Part shown: positions 40,447 through 50,068 of the stretch, piece after piece
How the letters are laid out: every line of letters begins with the position of its first letter
Numbering within the stretch: position 1 is the stretch's first letter
Position numbers and translations under genes: made by a program
NCBI GenBank assembly: GCA_030431485.1
Contig: JAUIIR010000005.1
Coordinates: 55,190 to 119,189 of the forward strand
DNA length: 64,000 nucleotides
Direction: 5' to 3'
Source of the DNA: Alphaproteobacteria bacterium
GTDB taxonomy: Bacteria; Pseudomonadota; Alphaproteobacteria; Rhodobacterales; Rhodobacteraceae
Notes under the pieces: generated by a model
The model's database searches: none
What the model was told of the DNA's origin: nothing
Seen by the model: the letters and a program-made list of their open reading frames with translations, nothing else

Positions 40447-41736
40447 ATGCCCAAGGACATGAATACTGTTTCCATCTTTGAACGTCGCGAAAGCGAAGCC
40501 CGCTCTTACTGCCGTGGCATGCCCGCGACCTTCGCCACTGCAAGTGGCTCAGAGATCACTGACGACGCCGGCAAGACCTATATCGACTTTCTCGCCGGCT
40601 GCTCCTCGCTCAACTACGGTCACAATGACCCCGACATGAAAGCGGCGCTGATCGAGCACATCTCGAACGACGGGATTGCGCACGGTCTGGACCTGCACAC
40701 CAACTCCAAGGCTGCGTTCCTTGAGGCGTTCGAGGAGCACATTCTCGAACCGCGCGGCATGGACCATCGCGTGATGTTCACCGGCCCGACCGGCGCAAAC
40801 GCAGTTGAGGCTGCCATGAAGATCGCGCGCAAGGTGACAGGCCGGACCAACATTATTGCCTTCACCAATGGCTTTCATGGCGTGACCACGGGCGCCCTTT
40901 CGGCGACCGGCAACAGTTATCATCGCGGTGGTGCGGGTACGTCGCTCAATGGTGTGACGCGCATGCCGTTCGATGGGTTCTTCCCAGGCGAAACCGACAC
41001 GGCGGAATTCCTTGATGCGATGCTCAAAGACAAATCCGGCGGCGTCGATGCACCGGCCGCGATCCTGCTTGAAACTGTGCAGGGCGAAGGTGGACTGAAC
41101 GCCGCAAGCCCGGAATGGGTCAAGCGGATTGCAGAACTGGCTAAGGAGCACGGTGCGCTGCTCATCATTGATGACATCCAGGCTGGCTGTGGCCGCTGCG
41201 GCACGTTCTTCTCATTCGACGAGATGGGCGTCATGCCCGACATCGTCACTATGGCAAAATCCGTGTCCGGCTTTGGCTTGCCGATGGCAATGCTTCTGGT
41301 TCGCCCGGAATACGACATCTTTGGGCCGGCTGAACACAACGGCACCTTCCGGGGCAACACTCACGCCTTCATCACCGCCAAAGTCGCTGTCGAGAAATTC
41401 TGGTCCGACGACAGCTTCCAAAACGACCTGTCCGAAAAGTCCCAACTGATCCACGATTCCTTGGCTGATCTGGCGGCAATGGTGCCTGGGGCCTACCTTA
41501 AGGGCCGTGGTTTGATGCAGGGTGTCGATGTTGGCTCAGGTGATCTGGCAGGCGAGATCTGCTCGCGCGCCTATGACAAGGGTCTCATCATTGAAACCTC
41601 AGGCAGCGAAGATCAGGTCATTAAGGTGCTTGCACCGCTGACCACGTCAACAGACTTGCTGGTCAAGGGATTCAACATCCTTCTTGACGCCGCGAACGAC
41701 GTACTGTCCGCCCCCCAAACAATTGCTGCGGAGTAA
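40447..41736 (+). CDS. ectB: L-2,4-diaminobutyrate aminotransferase EctB
   Basis: PLP-dependent class III aminotransferase converting aspartate semialdehyde and glutamate to diaminobutyrate, 429 residues. It starts [16 protein letters not shown] and has [20 protein letters not shown] and the PLP lysine Lys271 in [16 protein letters not shown] upstream favours the ATG at 40447 over the one at 40444. It lies 57 bases after ectA and 5 bases before ectC. Confidence 0.97.
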   Translation: MPKDMNTVSIFERRESEARSYCRGMPATFATASGSEITDDAGKTYIDFLAGCSSLNYGHNDPDMKAALIEHISNDGIAHGLDLHTNSKAAFLEAFEEHILEPRGMDHRVMFTGPTGANAVEAAMKIARKVTGRTNIIAFTNGFHGVTTGALSATGNSYHRGGAGTSLNGVTRMPFDGFFPGETDTAEFLDAMLKDKSGGVDAPAAILLETVQGEGGLNAASPEWVKRIAELAKEHGALLIIDDIQAGCGRCGTFFSFDEMGVMPDIVTMAKSVSGFGLPMAMLLVRPEYDIFGPAEHNGTFRGNTHAFITAKVAVEKFWSDDSFQNDLSEKSQLIHDSLADLAAMVPGAYLKGRGLMQGVDVGSGDLAGEICSRAYDKGLIIETSGSEDQVIKVLAPLTTSTDLLVKGFNILLDAANDVLSAPQTIAAE

Positions 41737-41741
41737 CAGAC

Positions 41742-42143
41742 ATGATCGTCAGAGACTTCAACAAAATCGTCGAAACCGAAAAAGACCGCGTCGTATCGGA
41801 TGCCAATTGGACAAGCGTCCGCATGCTTCTGGCCGACGACAAGATGGGCTTTTCGTTCCACATCACCTTCCTTGAGGAAGGCTCAGAGCACACGTTCGAA
41901 TACAAGAACCACTTCGAAAGCGTTTACTGTATGAAGGGCAAAGGCTCGATCACCGATCTGGCAACTGGCGAGACCCACGACATCGTGCCGGGTGTGATGT
42001 ACGCGCTCGACAAGCACGATCGCCACATTCTGCGGGCTGAAGAAGAACTTGTCATGGCCTGTTGCTTCAATCCACCGGTGACCGGGAATGAGGTCCATCG
42101 CGAGGACGGATCCTACGCGGCGCCGGAGACCGAGGACGCCTGA
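41742..42143 (+). CDS. ectC: L-ectoine synthase EctC
   Basis: Cupin-fold cyclase that closes the ectoine ring, 133 residues. Predicted iron ligands are Glu59 (HFESVYC), Tyr87 (VMYALDKHD) and His95 (DRHIL), matching the triad known in the family. The N-terminus [18 protein letters not shown] is characteristic. The ask gene begins one base after its stop. Confidence 0.97.
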   Translation: MIVRDFNKIVETEKDRVVSDANWTSVRMLLADDKMGFSFHITFLEEGSEHTFEYKNHFESVYCMKGKGSITDLATGETHDIVPGVMYALDKHDRHILRAEEELVMACCFNPPVTGNEVHREDGSYAAPETEDA

Positions 42144-42144
42144 A

Positions 42145-43569
42145 ATGACACACACTGTGGAAAAAATCGGCGGAACATCCATGTCCCGCCTGGCTGAACT
42201 GCGCGACACGCTTTTCATCGGCGACCGCGCAAAAGCCGACGTTTACAACCGCGTCTTTGTGGTGTCTGCCTTCGGAGGCATCACGAACCTGCTGCTTGAG
42301 CATAAGAAATCCGGCGAACCGGGTGTTTATGCACTCTTCGCCAACGACGACAGCAATCACAAATGGCAGGATGCGCTGGATCGTGTGGCCGAGGCGATGA
42401 AAGAGGCGCATAGCAAGATCCTCGACAAAGCGGCGGACATTCAGCAGGCCGACAGCTTTGTCGATGACCGCATCTTGGGCGCTCGCAACTGCCTGATTGA
42501 CCTGCAGCGCCTGTGTTCATACGGCCATTTCCGCCTGCCCGAACATATGAGCCACACCCGCGAACTGCTCTCCGGCTTGGGCGAGGCGCACTCTGCCTTT
42601 GTCACGACCCTTATGTTACAGCGGGCGGGTGTCGAAGCACGCTTTGTCGATCTGTCCGGTTGGCGTGATGAAGGGGATGTTTGCCTCGAAAAGCGGATCA
42701 CCCGGGCATTTGAAGGTGTCGATCCCGCCACCGAGATGCCCATCGTCACCGGCTACGCGCAATGTGTCGAAGGTCTGATGAACGAGTTTGACCGCGGCTA
42801 TTCCGAGGTGACATTCTCTCATCTCGCTGCGCTGACTGGTGCGCGCGAGGCGATCATCCACAAAGAATTCCACCTTTCCTCTGCCGATCCCAAGTTGGTT
42901 GGCGAAAACGCAGTACGCAAACTGGGCCGCACGAATTACGATGTGGCGGATCAGCTGTCGAATATGGGGATGGAGGCAATCCACCCCAAAGCGGCCAAGA
43001 CCTTGCGACAGGCGGGTGTACCTCTGCGTGTGACAAATGCGTTTGATCCCGGCGACCCCGGCACCTTGATCGACGATCAGCCCGCCGATGAAGCAGCAGC
43101 CGAGATTGTGACCGGTCTCGATATCGTAACGCTCGAAGTGTTCGAACAGGACATGGTGGGAGTCAAAGGCTACGATTCCGGCATCCTCGACATCCTGACC
43201 CGCCACAACGTGCGCATCGTGTCCAAGACCTCGAATGCCAACACGATCACGCACTACCTTGACGCATCGCTAAAAACCATGCGCCGGGTCGAGCGCGACA
43301 TCGCCAAGTTGTTCCCCGCCGCTGAGATCACCAGCCGCCGTCTGGCGATGGTGTCTGTCATCGGTCGCGACCTTAATGGCTTGTCAGTTCTCACCCGTGG
43401 TCTTCAGGCCATCGCCGCTGCTGGATGTGAAGCCATTGGAGCAAGCCAGGGGCCGCGCAATGTCGACGTGCAATTCGTGATGGACCGCGCCTCGACCGAC
43501 ACCGTCATCAAGGCGCTGCATGCGGAACTGATCGAAAACGCCCCAACGCGCCTGTCCCGCGCAGCGTAA
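42145..43569 (+). CDS. ask: Ectoine-specific aspartate kinase (Ask_ect)
   Basis: Aspartokinase of 474 residues that supplies aspartyl phosphate for ectoine. It has the VEKIGGTSMSRLAEL start, HPKAAKTLRQAGVPLRVTN near the middle and two C-terminal ACT regions with SNANTITHYLDASL and VIGRDLNGLSVLTRGLQAI. Its place directly after ectC identifies the Ask_ect subtype, expected to escape normal lysine/threonine feedback. No ectD hydroxylase follows. Confidence 0.95.
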   Translation: MTHTVEKIGGTSMSRLAELRDTLFIGDRAKADVYNRVFVVSAFGGITNLLLEHKKSGEPGVYALFANDDSNHKWQDALDRVAEAMKEAHSKILDKAADIQQADSFVDDRILGARNCLIDLQRLCSYGHFRLPEHMSHTRELLSGLGEAHSAFVTTLMLQRAGVEARFVDLSGWRDEGDVCLEKRITRAFEGVDPATEMPIVTGYAQCVEGLMNEFDRGYSEVTFSHLAALTGAREAIIHKEFHLSSADPKLVGENAVRKLGRTNYDVADQLSNMGMEAIHPKAAKTLRQAGVPLRVTNAFDPGDPGTLIDDQPADEAAAEIVTGLDIVTLEVFEQDMVGVKGYDSGILDILTRHNVRIVSKTSNANTITHYLDASLKTMRRVERDIAKLFPAAEITSRRLAMVSVIGRDLNGLSVLTRGLQAIAAAGCEAIGASQGPRNVDVQFVMDRASTDTVIKALHAELIENAPTRLSRAA

Positions 43570-43581
43570 CGTCACAACATT

Positions 43582-43605
43582 CCGATGCCCGGTTCAGGGC
43601 ATCGG
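43582..43605. terminator. Bidirectional hairpin between ask and the GST gene
   Basis: A perfect 9-bp stem (CCGATGCCC / GGGCATCGG) with a 6-base loop spans the 24-base gap and the last codons of the convergent GST gene. It lacks a clear U tract in either direction but is well placed to separate the two convergent units. Confidence 0.55.
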
Positions 43606-44220
43606 GATATCCGTCACAAACTTCGGAACCTGATAGCCTTTCTGCACCGCGGGCCGCCCTGCAATCCGCAGATACCAGTCTCTGACATTGGGAAACTCGT
43701 TCAGGTCGATCTCCTGCCATTCGAACCGCGCGGCCCAGGGAAAGATCGCCATATCGGCAATTGTATATTGGCCGGTGATGAAATCGCGCCCGTCCAATTG
43801 CGTGTTCAGCACCGAATAGAGCCTCTGCGCCTCTTTGCCGTACCGCGCCTCGGCATAGTCAGATTTGCCCTTGTTGAACTTCAGGAAATGATGCGCCTGA
43901 CCCAGCATCGGGCCAAAGCCGCCCATCTGCCACATCAGCCATTCCATCATCTGCCAATAGGCATCACCCTCGGCCAGAAAACGTCCGTGCTTCTGCGCGA
44001 GGTATAGCATAATCGTGCCGCTCTCCATCTGCGACAGGCCATTGTCCTGATCCACAATCGCGGGGATCTTGTTGTTTGGCGAAATCTTCAGGAACTCCGG
44101 CGCGAACTGGTCATCCTTGCCGATGTCAATGGAATGCACAGTATAGGGCACGCCCAGCTCTTCCAGCAGCATGGACACCTTGCGCCCATTCGGTGTGGTC
44201 CATGTATAAAGATCAATCAT
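43594..44220 (-). CDS. Glutathione S-transferase-like protein (YfcG/Nu-class type)
   Basis: A 208-residue thioredoxin-fold plus helical GST. The N-terminus LYTWTTPNGRKVSMLLEELG holds Thr9 and Asn11 at the positions used by E. coli YfcG, a disulfide-bond reductase that uses two glutathiones. SPNNKIPAIVD and ESGTIMLYLAQKHG are typical glutathione-binding segments. It lies 24 bases downstream of the sugar-transporter ATPase on the same strand and could be the last gene of that operon, though a functional link is not evident. Confidence 0.88.
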   Translation of the reverse strand: MIDLYTWTTPNGRKVSMLLEELGVPYTVHSIDIGKDDQFAPEFLKISPNNKIPAIVDQDNGLSQMESGTIMLYLAQKHGRFLAEGDAYWQMMEWLMWQMGGFGPMLGQAHHFLKFNKGKSDYAEARYGKEAQRLYSVLNTQLDGRDFITGQYTIADMAIFPWAARFEWQEIDLNEFPNVRDWYLRIAGRPAVQKGYQVPKFVTDIPMP

Positions 44221-44244
44221 TTTTTCCTGCCCTATGTTCCCGGT

Positions 44245-45300
44245 TCAACGCAGCGCATCACCCGTCGCCGCATCGAAGATGTGAAGCGTGTCCAGTGCCG
44301 CCGTCAAAGTCACCTCCTCGCCCACCTCGGGAGGTGTCCGACCATCGGCCTTGGCAATCACTTCCTGCCCCTCAGCACCGACATAAATCAGCGTTTCATG
44401 CCCAAGCGGCTCGCGCACAGTCACCGGCCCCCGCACCAGCGCAGGCCCCGCGCCAGGATGCAGGTCTTCGGGCCGGACGCCCACCGTCACCGGGTGCCCG
44501 TCCTCCGCCTCCAGCCCCAGCTCCAGAACCTCACCCGACCCAAGCCGCAGTGCCCCGTTCGCCACTGTGCCGGACAGCATGTTCATCGATGGCGCCCCGA
44601 TAAACCGCGCCACAAAGGTGTTCGCGGGCTTGTGATAAACCTCAGCCGGGGTGCCGACCTGCTGGATATGCCCGTCCTTCATGATCACGATCCGATCCGC
44701 CATCGTCATCGCCTCGACCTGATCATGGGTCACAAAGATGATCGTGTTGCCGACCCGCTGGTGAAGCTTCTTGATCTCCAGCCGCATCTGCGTCCGTAAC
44801 TGCGCATCAAGGTTCGACAGCGGTTCATCGAACAGAAACACCGCCGGATTGCGCACCATCGCCCGGCCAATCGCCACGCGCTGCCGCTGACCCCCGGATA
44901 ACTGGCCGGGTTTACGAGCCAACAGGTCGGTCATCCCAAGAATGCCCGCCACTTCGTCAATCCGCGCATCCTTGTCCGCTTTCGACATCTTCGAAGTCCG
45001 CAGCCCAAAGCCGATATTCTTGCGCACGGTCATGTGCGGGTAGATCGCGTAGTTCTGGAACACCATCGCGATGTCCCGGTCCTTGGGCTCCAGGTTGTTC
45101 ACGACCCGCCCGCCAATCACGATTTCCCCGCTGGTCGCATCCTCCAGCCCGGCAATCAGGCGCAACGTCGTCGACTTTCCACAGCCCGACGGGCCGACAA
45201 ACACCACGAATTCCCCGTCTTCGACCTCAAGGCTGATGCCATGCAGCACCTCGGTCTTGTCATAGCGTTTGACCAGATTTCGGATCGCAAGATCGGCCAT
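44245..45300 (-). CDS. Sugar ABC transporter ATP-binding protein (UgpC/MsmX family)
   Basis: ATPase of a carbohydrate importer, 351 residues. Walker A is GPSGCGKST, the ABC signature is [19 protein letters not shown], Walker B is [16 protein letters not shown] and the H-loop is [15 protein letters not shown]. The C-terminal TOBE-like domain ([10 protein letters not shown]) is typical of the MalK/UgpC class. It starts 2 bases after the lyase-like gene, so it is transcribed with it and with the two permeases upstream. Confidence 0.93.
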   Translation of the reverse strand: MADLAIRNLVKRYDKTEVLHGISLEVEDGEFVVFVGPSGCGKSTTLRLIAGLEDATSGEIVIGGRVVNNLEPKDRDIAMVFQNYAIYPHMTVRKNIGFGLRTSKMSKADKDARIDEVAGILGMTDLLARKPGQLSGGQRQRVAIGRAMVRNPAVFLFDEPLSNLDAQLRTQMRLEIKKLHQRVGNTIIFVTHDQVEAMTMADRIVIMKDGHIQQVGTPAEVYHKPANTFVARFIGAPSMNMLSGTVANGALRLGSGEVLELGLEAEDGHPVTVGVRPEDLHPGAGPALVRGPVTVREPLGHETLIYVGAEGQEVIAKADGRTPPEVGEEVTLTAALDTLHIFDAATGDALR

Positions 45301-45302
45301 GC

Positions 45303-46790
45303 TCAGTCCTTCACCAGCAGCGCATCAAACGCCGATTTCAGTCTCTGTTCAGCAGTTTCGTGTCTGTTTTTGCGCGACTCACACGCTGCCCGCGCCGCCT
45401 CCACCTCCGCCGCATACCCCGCCAGGGCTTCGCGCAACGCCGGCTCTGCTGGCCCACCGATCCGGTCCCGCCGCGCAACAAAGGTCTCGGGCGCAACCGC
45501 TGTCCGGAACGCCGCCTGATCCAACTTTGGCGCGCGCCCGGTCAGCGCTTCAAACGCCGCCGAGAACGCCGCATACCCGTCGCCCAGAGCCGCCCCTTCG
45601 GCAATCACCGCCTTCGCCGTCGCCGCCGCAATCTCATGCGCCGCGCGGAAGGTCAGGCCTTCGTCGCGCACCAATGTGTCCGCCAATTCGGTGATCGTGA
45701 TACAGGCTGCATCCGTCGTCCGCCGCACCCGATCCGCATTGACCCGGCAGGCGGGGATCAGCGCCGTCAGCAACTGTAACACCCGCGCGCCCCGCTCGAA
45801 CGCGGCATAGCCCAACTGCTGCACTTCGCCTTCACTGTCGTTCATGTCGGTAAAGGGCGTGTTTTGCATCACGCCGACAATGGCATCGCATTGCCCGACT
45901 GTCGCACTCGCCAGATGGCGCAGGTGTTCGATCGGCACCGGATTGCGCTTCTGCGGCATGATTGAACTGATCTGCACAAGACTGTTCGGCACATAAAGCT
46001 GTCCCACCTCGAACGCCGTCCAGAACTGCATGTCCTGAATGACCCGCCCCAGATGCAGGAACATCAGCTTCATCGCGGAATAGAGCCCGGTCACGTAATC
46101 GACCGACGCGATACAGCCATAGGAATTGACCAAAGGCCTCTCGAACCCCAGCAACTCCGCAACGCGCGCCCGATCAATCGGAAACCCGCTGGTGGTGATC
46201 GCCGCCGCCCCCATTGGGCAATGCTCAAGCCCATCCGCCGCCGCGTCGAGCCGAGCGATGTCGCGCAAAAGCAGCTCGATCACGGCGCCAAGATAGTGCC
46301 CCCACGTCGTCGGATGCGCGGGTTGCCCATGCGTATAGGCAACGATCAGTGTTGCCTTCTCGGCCTCCGCCTTGGTGATCAGCGCCTCCGTTAAGGTTAA
46401 CGCCTGCTCCAGAAGCACAGACACCCGACCGCGCAAAGCCATTTTGAACAGCGTATGGTCCATGTCATTGCGGGACCGTGCGGTGTGCAAAGCTCCGCCC
46501 AGATCACCCAAACGACGCTTCAACTCCGCTTCGACAAGAAAGAAGTAATCCTCGAACTCGCCGGTATAACTCAGCGCATCAAGGTTCACCTCGGCATCTA
46601 TATCCCGCAGCGCACTGGCAATCTCGCCTGCGTCACCGGACCCCAAAATCCCGGTCTCCGCCAGCATCACCAGATGCGCCCGGTTGATCGCCGCCATGTG
46701 GCCCGCGTAATGCGCCTTCACCCCGTCGAACAAAGGCGCCAGCACCGTGTCCCGATAGGTTGGGTCCGGAAACACGCTCTGATCCGTCAT
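45303..46790 (-). CDS. Argininosuccinate lyase-like enzyme in a sugar-transport operon
   Basis: Aspartase/fumarase superfamily lyase of 495 residues, longer than typical ArgH (about 460). Present are the RSRND substrate motif at 105-109 ([12 protein letters not shown]), a general-acid/base-region His154 ([12 protein letters not shown]) and the flexible-loop signature [17 protein letters not shown] with Ser275/Ser276. The family's usual EDxHMAIE segment instead reads [11 protein letters not shown], so an altered substrate is likely. It sits between permease and ATPase genes, which argues against a role in arginine synthesis. Enzymes of this superfamily release fumarate; EDDS lyase is a known non-arginine member. 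Local GC is very high. Confidence 0.85.
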   Translation of the reverse strand: MTDQSVFPDPTYRDTVLAPLFDGVKAHYAGHMAAINRAHLVMLAETGILGSGDAGEIASALRDIDAEVNLDALSYTGEFEDYFFLVEAELKRRLGDLGGALHTARSRNDMDHTLFKMALRGRVSVLLEQALTLTEALITKAEAEKATLIVAYTHGQPAHPTTWGHYLGAVIELLLRDIARLDAAADGLEHCPMGAAAITTSGFPIDRARVAELLGFERPLVNSYGCIASVDYVTGLYSAMKLMFLHLGRVIQDMQFWTAFEVGQLYVPNSLVQISSIMPQKRNPVPIEHLRHLASATVGQCDAIVGVMQNTPFTDMNDSEGEVQQLGYAAFERGARVLQLLTALIPACRVNADRVRRTTDAACITITELADTLVRDEGLTFRAAHEIAAATAKAVIAEGAALGDGYAAFSAAFEALTGRAPKLDQAAFRTAVAPETFVARRDRIGGPAEPALREALAGYAAEVEAARAACESRKNRHETAEQRLKSAFDALLVKD

Positions 46791-46854
46791 GTACCGCCCC
46801 CAGCTTCTTCTTTTTTAAAATATGCAAACATAACGACGGCCAAGGTATACACAC

Positions 46855-47730
46855 TCATCCTTTGAGTCCTGCCATCACCACACCCTGAATGATGTAACGC
46901 TGGAAGATCAGGAATACGATCAGCGTCGGAATGGTCGAAATCGCCGCCCCCGTCATGATCAGCTCCCACGCCACATCGGCCTCGTCGCCAAAGGACGACA
47001 GGCCCACGGGCAGGGTATACATCTCGACCGAGTTGGTCACGATCAGCGGCCAGATGAACGCGGTCCAGTTGCCCAGGAAGACAAAGATCGCCAGCGCGGC
47101 GAGCGCCGGTTTCACCAAAGGCATCGCCACGGTCCACCAGATCTGCAATTCGTTCAGTCCGTCGATCCGCGCGGCCTCAATAAAATCGTCCGGAACAGTC
47201 TCGAAAAACTGTTTCATCAGGAAGGTGCCGAAGGCGGTCATCAATCCCGGAAACATGATCCCCCAATAGGTGTCGAGCCACCCGAATTGCTGGCTCATCA
47301 GGTACCACGGAATGACCAGCATCTCGGTCGGGATCATCAGCGTTGATAGGATCGCGATGAACACGATGTAGCGCCCCGGAAACCGGAATTTGCAAAGGGT
47401 ATAGCCCACAAGGCTGTCAAAGATCACGTTACAGACCGTCGTGATGATCGCGATGATCATCGAATTGACGAACCACCAGTAAAACCGACCGTCCTCAAGC
47501 ACATAGGTGTAATTCTCCAGATGCGGCTCGTCCGGGATCAGCTTGAGATTATAGACCTCATGCGGCCATTTCAGCGAGGTCGAGATCATGTAAGCGATGG
47601 GCATCACCATCGCGATCCCGCCCAGAAACAGCAGCAGCCAGCGTAGGAACTGGCCCGAGTTCATCGGCTTCTTCGGTGCCTGCGTCTTCAGCAGGGCATC
47701 CGTGGTCGGGCGGATCTCTGTCGCGGTCAT
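46855..47730 (-). CDS. Sugar ABC transporter permease (UgpE/MalG type)
   Basis: Inner-membrane permease of 291 residues with about six hydrophobic helices. The EAA loop contacting the ATPase is visible as DFIEAARIDGLNELQIWWTVAMPLVKPALA. The start abuts the stop of the upstream permease gene (47731), so the two are coupled. It pairs with the UgpA-type permease to form the transport channel. Confidence 0.93.
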   Translation of the reverse strand: MTATEIRPTTDALLKTQAPKKPMNSGQFLRWLLLFLGGIAMVMPIAYMISTSLKWPHEVYNLKLIPDEPHLENYTYVLEDGRFYWWFVNSMIIAIITTVCNVIFDSLVGYTLCKFRFPGRYIVFIAILSTLMIPTEMLVIPWYLMSQQFGWLDTYWGIMFPGLMTAFGTFLMKQFFETVPDDFIEAARIDGLNELQIWWTVAMPLVKPALAALAIFVFLGNWTAFIWPLIVTNSVEMYTLPVGLSSFGDEADVAWELIMTGAAISTIPTLIVFLIFQRYIIQGVVMAGLKG

Positions 47731-48618
47731 CTAGCTGTCCCTCAACAGGCGCAACTGGATCAGGCTCACCACCAGAAGAACCAGAAACAACACCACCGTC
47801 TGCGCCGCCGCATAGCCCATGTCGAAAGCGCTGAACGCGGTTTCGTAGATCATCAGAACCAGCGGTTTCGTGGAATTCAAAGGCCCCCCCGGATTGTTCG
47901 TCGTCATGTTGAAGACGTGGTCAAAGATGCGCAGAAACCCGATGGAACTGAACACGACGATAAACACGATGGTCGGCTTCAACAGCGGCAGCGTGATCTC
48001 CCACAGCACCGTCCAGCTTGAGACCCCATCAATCCGCGCCGCCTCGTAATAGCTGCGCGGGATGGCGCGCAGACCGGCCATGAAGATAATCACCTGAAAC
48101 CCAAGCCCCGCCCAGATCGCGGGTGCCAGAACCGAAGGCAGCGCCCATGTCGTCGATTGCAGGAACGGGAACTGCGGGATGCCGATGCTGGCCAGGGCGT
48201 TGTTGAACAATCCCACCGGCACCGGCTGGTAGAACCAGCGCCAGACCCAGGCCATCGCAACCGCACTGGTCATGAAGGGCAGGAAATAGAGCATGCGCAG
48301 AAAGCCATGCATGAACCGCGTCTTGTCGAGGTGATAGGCAATCACAAACGAGATCACGAGGCTGATCGGCGTGCCCAGAAGAAGATACACAAACGTGTTC
48401 TTGAACACTTTCCAGAACACCGGATCGGCAAACAGCTTCTGGTAATTGTCCAGACCCGTCCACGTCCGGTCCCCCAGCAGGTTCCATTCCTGAAAGCTGA
48501 TCAGAATGGCGTTGCCCGTGGGGTAGAACCGGATGACCCCATAGAACAGGATCGGAATGGCAAGGAACGCCCACGCCCAGACGATCTGTTTCTGCCGGAT
48601 GGTCAGGTTGCGATACAT
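47731..48618 (-). CDS. Sugar ABC transporter permease (UgpA/MalF type)
   Basis: Inner-membrane permease of 295 residues with about six helices. Its EAA loop reads SYYEAARIDGVSSWTVLWEITLPLLKP. It follows the binding-protein gene after 62 bases containing a strong hairpin, and is followed directly by the second permease. A run of seven C lies at 47884-47890. Confidence 0.93.
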   Translation of the reverse strand: MYRNLTIRQKQIVWAWAFLAIPILFYGVIRFYPTGNAILISFQEWNLLGDRTWTGLDNYQKLFADPVFWKVFKNTFVYLLLGTPISLVISFVIAYHLDKTRFMHGFLRMLYFLPFMTSAVAMAWVWRWFYQPVPVGLFNNALASIGIPQFPFLQSTTWALPSVLAPAIWAGLGFQVIIFMAGLRAIPRSYYEAARIDGVSSWTVLWEITLPLLKPTIVFIVVFSSIGFLRIFDHVFNMTTNNPGGPLNSTKPLVLMIYETAFSAFDMGYAAAQTVVLFLVLLVVSLIQLRLLRDS

Positions 48619-48637
48619 GCCTCAGCCCGAAAAAGGT

Positions 48638-48668
48638 GACGCCCCGGCCGGGAGGGAACCGGGGCGTC
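48638..48668 (-). other. Hairpin between binding-protein and permease genes
   Basis: A perfect 10-bp stem (GACGCCCCGG / CCGGGGCGTC) with an 11-base loop lies just after the binding-protein stop codon. No U tract follows on the minus strand, so an mRNA-stabilising or partial-termination role is more likely than full termination. Confidence 0.65.
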
Positions 48669-48680
48669 CGTGCCGCGCGT

Positions 48681-49949
48681 TCAGTTGGACGCGCTGTTGT
48701 AGTATTCGTCGAGGATCTTCTGCTCGGCTTCGGCTGCAATGGCGAGGCTTTCTTCGGCGCTCATGCCCTGCAAGGTCATGCGCTCGACCATTTCCACCAT
48801 CAACTGCCGCTGGCCGCTTTCATTGGCGAACTTGGTGGTGTGGGCATAGGCCAGACCCTTGATGAAGGGGCCGAAGACCGGATCGTTCGAATTTTCCTCG
48901 GTCAGACCCACCGATGGTTTCGCCGGCAACTCACCCACCACATCAAGCCAGATCTGCATCGCCTCGTCGCTGGTGATGTACTGCATGAACTTGACAGCCG
49001 CGTCGTATTTCTCACCCTCGGCTTTGGTGGTGATCGCGTTCACCCAGTAGGACGAATAGTTCGACCGTGTGCCATCCGCCGTCGCGGGCAGTTCGGTCAC
49101 ACCCCATTTCAAACCGCGCGTGTTGTTCAGCGATCCGATCCGGAATGACCCGTCGATATGCAGCCCCGCGCGCCCCGCTTTGAACGCGGCCTGCGGCTCG
49201 TCCATGAAACCAATGGCTGACACCGCGTCATCGCCGGTGAAAAGGGAGCTGTAGAAGTTCAGCGCTTCCAATCCGGCTTCATTGTTGTAATTCACCGTTT
49301 GGTAATCATCGACATAAGGCTCACCGCCGAACTGCCGGATCAGCCCTTCGCGCCACCAATGGTGGTCCTGCGCGGTCATGCCAGCCGTCATGCCGACCTG
49401 AGTCAGGTTCCCCGCGCCATCGCGCTTGGTCATGGCCTTGGCCGCAGCGATCATCTCGTCCAGAGTGGTCGGCGGCTCCACACCCGCCGCTTCCAGCAGG
49501 CGCTCGTTGTAGAACAGCGCCAAGGACCGCACGGCGGTCGGCAGGGCCCAATATGCGTCGCCCTCCTTCATTGCCTGCACCATCGGAAAGAACTCTTCGT
49601 CGATCTGGCTGGCCGGGAAAACATCCGCCGGAAGCGGTTGGATCAGGTCGGCGGCGACATAGTCATTCAGCCAGCCATAGAACAATTGCACCACATCCGG
49701 GCCTTCCCCCGCCGGGATCGCGGCGGCGACCTTGGTGCGGTAATCGGCATAGGGGAAATGTGTCATCTTGACCGTAATGTCCGGGTTCGCCTCCTGGAAA
49801 TTTTCGATGAGCGTTTCCATTGCCTGAACGCGGGCATCAAAGAAGTATTGCCAGTATTCGATTTCCACCGCCTGCGCGGCGGTGCTGAAAAGTGCAGCGG
49901 CGCTGGTTGCCGTCGCAACGGCCAGTGCCTTGACGTTGAAGAATGCCAT
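48681..49949 (-). CDS. Sugar ABC transporter substrate-binding protein
   Basis: Periplasmic solute-binding protein of the carbohydrate class, 422 residues with a signal peptide cleaved near STAAQA-VEIEYW. The body has typical features such as GEGPDVVQLFYGWLNDYVA, AVRSLALFYNERLLEAAGVEPP and FMDEPQAAFKAGRAGLHIDGS. It is the first gene of the minus-strand operon (binding protein, two permeases, lyase, ATPase) and is divergent from the ROK repressor. The ligand is unknown; several Trp and Tyr residues would suit a sugar ring. Confidence 0.92.
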   Translation of the reverse strand: MAFFNVKALAVATATSAAALFSTAAQAVEIEYWQYFFDARVQAMETLIENFQEANPDITVKMTHFPYADYRTKVAAAIPAGEGPDVVQLFYGWLNDYVAADLIQPLPADVFPASQIDEEFFPMVQAMKEGDAYWALPTAVRSLALFYNERLLEAAGVEPPTTLDEMIAAAKAMTKRDGAGNLTQVGMTAGMTAQDHHWWREGLIRQFGGEPYVDDYQTVNYNNEAGLEALNFYSSLFTGDDAVSAIGFMDEPQAAFKAGRAGLHIDGSFRIGSLNNTRGLKWGVTELPATADGTRSNYSSYWVNAITTKAEGEKYDAAVKFMQYITSDEAMQIWLDVVGELPAKPSVGLTEENSNDPVFGPFIKGLAYAHTTKFANESGQRQLMVEMVERMTLQGMSAEESLAIAAEAEQKILDEYYNSASN

Positions 49950-50024
49950 GGACCTCTCCCTGTTGAGATCTGTTGAATGTGCCAGCCTATTCTTGTTCGC
50001 GGCGGATCATTCTCCAAGCGTTAA

Positions 50025-50047
50025 CTCAACTTTCTTGAGTGTTCAAG
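50025..50047. promoter_or_regulatory. Overlapping palindromes, candidate ROK operator
   Basis: CTCAA-CTTTC-TTGAG (50025-50039) overlaps CTTGA-GTGT-TCAAG (50034-50047); both inverted repeats are perfect. They lie between the divergent binding-protein and ROK genes, 22 bases before the ROK ATG, a good position for a repressor controlling both directions. Confidence 0.6.
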
Positions 50048-50068
50048 TTTGGTGCGCTAAGCGAAAGC

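Noticed and set aside
45303..46790. Housekeeping argH
   Set aside because: Operon position, extra length and the altered EDYFFLVE segment do not fit the arginine pathway enzyme.
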